Shown here piece after piece: positions 1-64,000 of a stretch of 64,000 nt of DNA (position 1 is its first letter; each line of letters opens with the position of its first letter). The notes under the pieces are model-generated. The model was not told the DNA's origin. It was given only the letters and a program-made list of their open reading frames with translations, and did no database searches. Source of the DNA: Effrenium voratum (taxonomy: Eukaryota; Sar; Dinophyceae; Suessiales; Symbiodiniaceae); assembly GCA_963377175.1 (NCBI GenBank), contig CAUJNA010003749.1, positions 1,445,390 to 1,509,389 on the forward strand, read 5' to 3'. Position numbers and translations under genes: made by a program.

Positions 1-8
1 GATCATGG

Positions 9-151
9 GAGTCAGAATCGAAACCAGGCATTGACATGGTCTACCCAGAACCATGTAAAGAATTAAGAAGGCGGATATCCGCAGCTATTTCTGGCAAGGG
101 AATTGTCCCCTACTAACCTTCATCTACCCGAATCGGTTTTGATTGTTGCTC
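9..151 (+). mobile_element. Family E TIR element
   Basis: GAGTCAGAATCGAAACC ... GGTTTTGATTGTTGCTC inverted ends. Core AACCATGTAAAGAATTAAGA and GGATATCCGCAGC. Confidence 0.76.
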
Positions 152-220
152 ATGTGGTGCAAATGGCAAATATGTGTTCTCGATCAACTTACTCCCAGGC
201 TCTGGTATCGGGAAACGCAA

Positions 221-327
221 CTAGGTTTTTGAGTAGAGCGTTTAGAATAAGGGTACCCTTCTTTCGGTAGTCTATTTTAGTGAACCCTCCCCAAAAAATG
301 GGAAAAGGGCACGACTGGGGGACCTAG
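221..327 (+). mobile_element. Family B introner-like element
   Basis: Ends CTAGGTTTTTGAGTAG and ACTGGGGGACCTAG, core AATAAGGGTACC and GAACCCTCCCC. Flanking CAAC may be the target duplication. Confidence 0.75.
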
Positions 328-1040
328 TCAACAAGAACGCCACCCGAGAAAAAGGAAGGTGAGACCACGGGGAAAGCTTGAGGGTGCCGCTGAGCCGCTA
401 TGGGGAGCCTGTCGCTGGAGCCTCCCAACTTGCTGCAAGCGACACAAAAGGATGATTGTTATGTTTACTTTATTTAAACAAGAAAAACTGCAAGAAACAC
501 GAAAGGATTAAACCATAATTTTAAAAAATAAAATACAAGACTGCAAGGGACACAAAAGGATTAAAAACATCTATTATTTTTTGTTTTAAAAAAAATGCAA
601 GGGACGCAAAGGGATTAAACAAAAACAAACATACCCCCCGCCCCACTTTAAGAAAATGCATGAATTGAAATAACATCATAACGCCCAGTGGGTCGGGATC
701 TAAGCTCATGAAATGGGCATAAGAAAGGCCTGGTTTGCCTGAGGATAGAAGTTCATGCCTCCGAGGAAAGGTTTCTGAACTAGTCAAACTAATGAGGAAG
801 TCCAGGCCTTCGGGTCAATCTTGGATGAACTGCCTGAAAATGTACGGCCAAAATGGGGACGACTGAGATGGAACGGTTTTTCATCACCCAGGCTTGAGGC
901 CGGCGCAAAAAAATGCGGCAAACACTCTGCGTGACAGCTACGCATGTGAAATAATCTCAAGCCAAGATCACAGGTGACACATCCAATTCAGAGTGAACAC
1001 ATGCGCACTTGAAACTTCCCAAAAAAGCACCCCTCCTGGA

Positions 1041-63336
<62,296 letters not shown>

Positions 63337-64000
63337 CTCGGGTCAAAATCGGCCACCCTCTAGTGGGTTCTTTCTAGTACCTTCCATTTCACAAAATTTT
63401 GTGTTGGCTGGCAGTCGCAGGGCTTCTTGGGGATCTCAACCCATTTGGAATTTGGCCCTTTTAAACATCACCCTGCGCGCCAAAGGAAACTTCTCTGCAA
63501 CCATTAGCCTCTCCACAAGGTGTTGAGCAGCAAAACTGAAAAAATCTGAAAATCTGAGGTGCCAGGTACAAAACCCACATGTTGCTCTTGACTCGTTCTA
63601 CCCTTGAATCGGCTCACCACAAAATCATAGCTCGCTTTACCTTCGGATTCAAAGCTGTGACCAACATCTTGGCGATCTGGGGCACTCCGAAAATCATATT
63701 CAGATTGTGCCTCATATCTTTCAACCTGGGTATATTCCCAAAACTGGCGGTGCTCCTTTTACCGTTCAAATTCAAACCAGCCCCCAAAGATGGGTACCAG
63801 CCAGCCCAATGGAACATCTGGACCTTGCTACTATCGCCATGGCAACCAGCCTATGCAGGCCAAGCCCAAGTGTGCAACCATGTTTCTGGGGAGTGACCCT
63901 TTTCTGTGCCAATTTGAAACAGATTCTTCATTTGAAAGCAACCAGTAGCCATGTAAGCAGTTCGTTTGACACTGGCACAGCTATGAGGTACAGCAGGCAA

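Overview
The window looks like nuclear DNA of a dinoflagellate, probably a Suessiales-like species. This is an inference. What the sequence shows: no compact prokaryotic gene, no long conserved ORF, tiny GC-rich coding islands in long repeat-filled non-coding DNA, acceptors mostly of the form AG|G, candidate donors starting GC or GA as well as GT, and many short terminal-inverted-repeat elements of the introner type. All of these are known dinoflagellate traits. No trans-spliced-leader motif, rRNA or tRNA was seen.

The main content is one very large gene on the minus strand. About 35 coding islands of roughly 32-110 nt run from about 63.3 kb down to about 1-2.4 kb. Nearly all lie on the minus strand, most have plausible splice borders, and long runs of neighbours are phase-compatible (for example 53.6 to 38.3 kb, 26.9 to 21.9 kb, 16.9 to 11.8 kb and 5.8 to 2.4 kb). 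The conceptual protein begins upstream of the window. It has a long helical, Ala/Ser/Thr/Val-rich part (63-36 kb), a cysteine-containing part (26-20 kb), a Pro/Phe-rich part (16-11 kb) and an acidic Ser/Asp/Glu tail (2.4 kb). I do not recognise the family. The 3' end is open: a TGA at 2424 may end it, or a GC donor 18 nt before that TGA may link it in phase to a further island at 1.1 kb.

The introns, about 1-5 kb each, are mosaics of at least a dozen short TIR families, labelled A to L here plus C2. Family B (ends TAGGTCCYCCAG, 100-160 bp, 4-5 bp target duplications) repeatedly abuts exons, and its TIR can supply the donor (AG|GTCCCCCAG) or the acceptor (GGACCTAG). At 57.9, 48.9 and 29.3 kb, removing the element with one duplication copy joins open reading frames on both sides. 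Family A (GGCCATGGGTCAAAA ... TTTTGACCACAGCC) also lies at donors.

The most striking single object is a 3.55-kb nested foldback element at 49973-53522. It has inverted ends, mirror-ordered tandem arrays in its arms and an 8-bp target duplication GTTTTGAC, and it sits inside a family A element four nucleotides into an intron of the big gene. Other landmarks are compound microsatellites at 2.8-3.8, 23.5 and 61.8-62.2 kb, a perfect (GT)157 tract at 45.5 kb, a 53-bp satellite at 33.9-34.9 kb, a degenerate TTTAGGG-like tract at 7.7-8.1 kb and an array of CACTTTGGGGCGTCCAATGA units at 40.9-41.6 kb.
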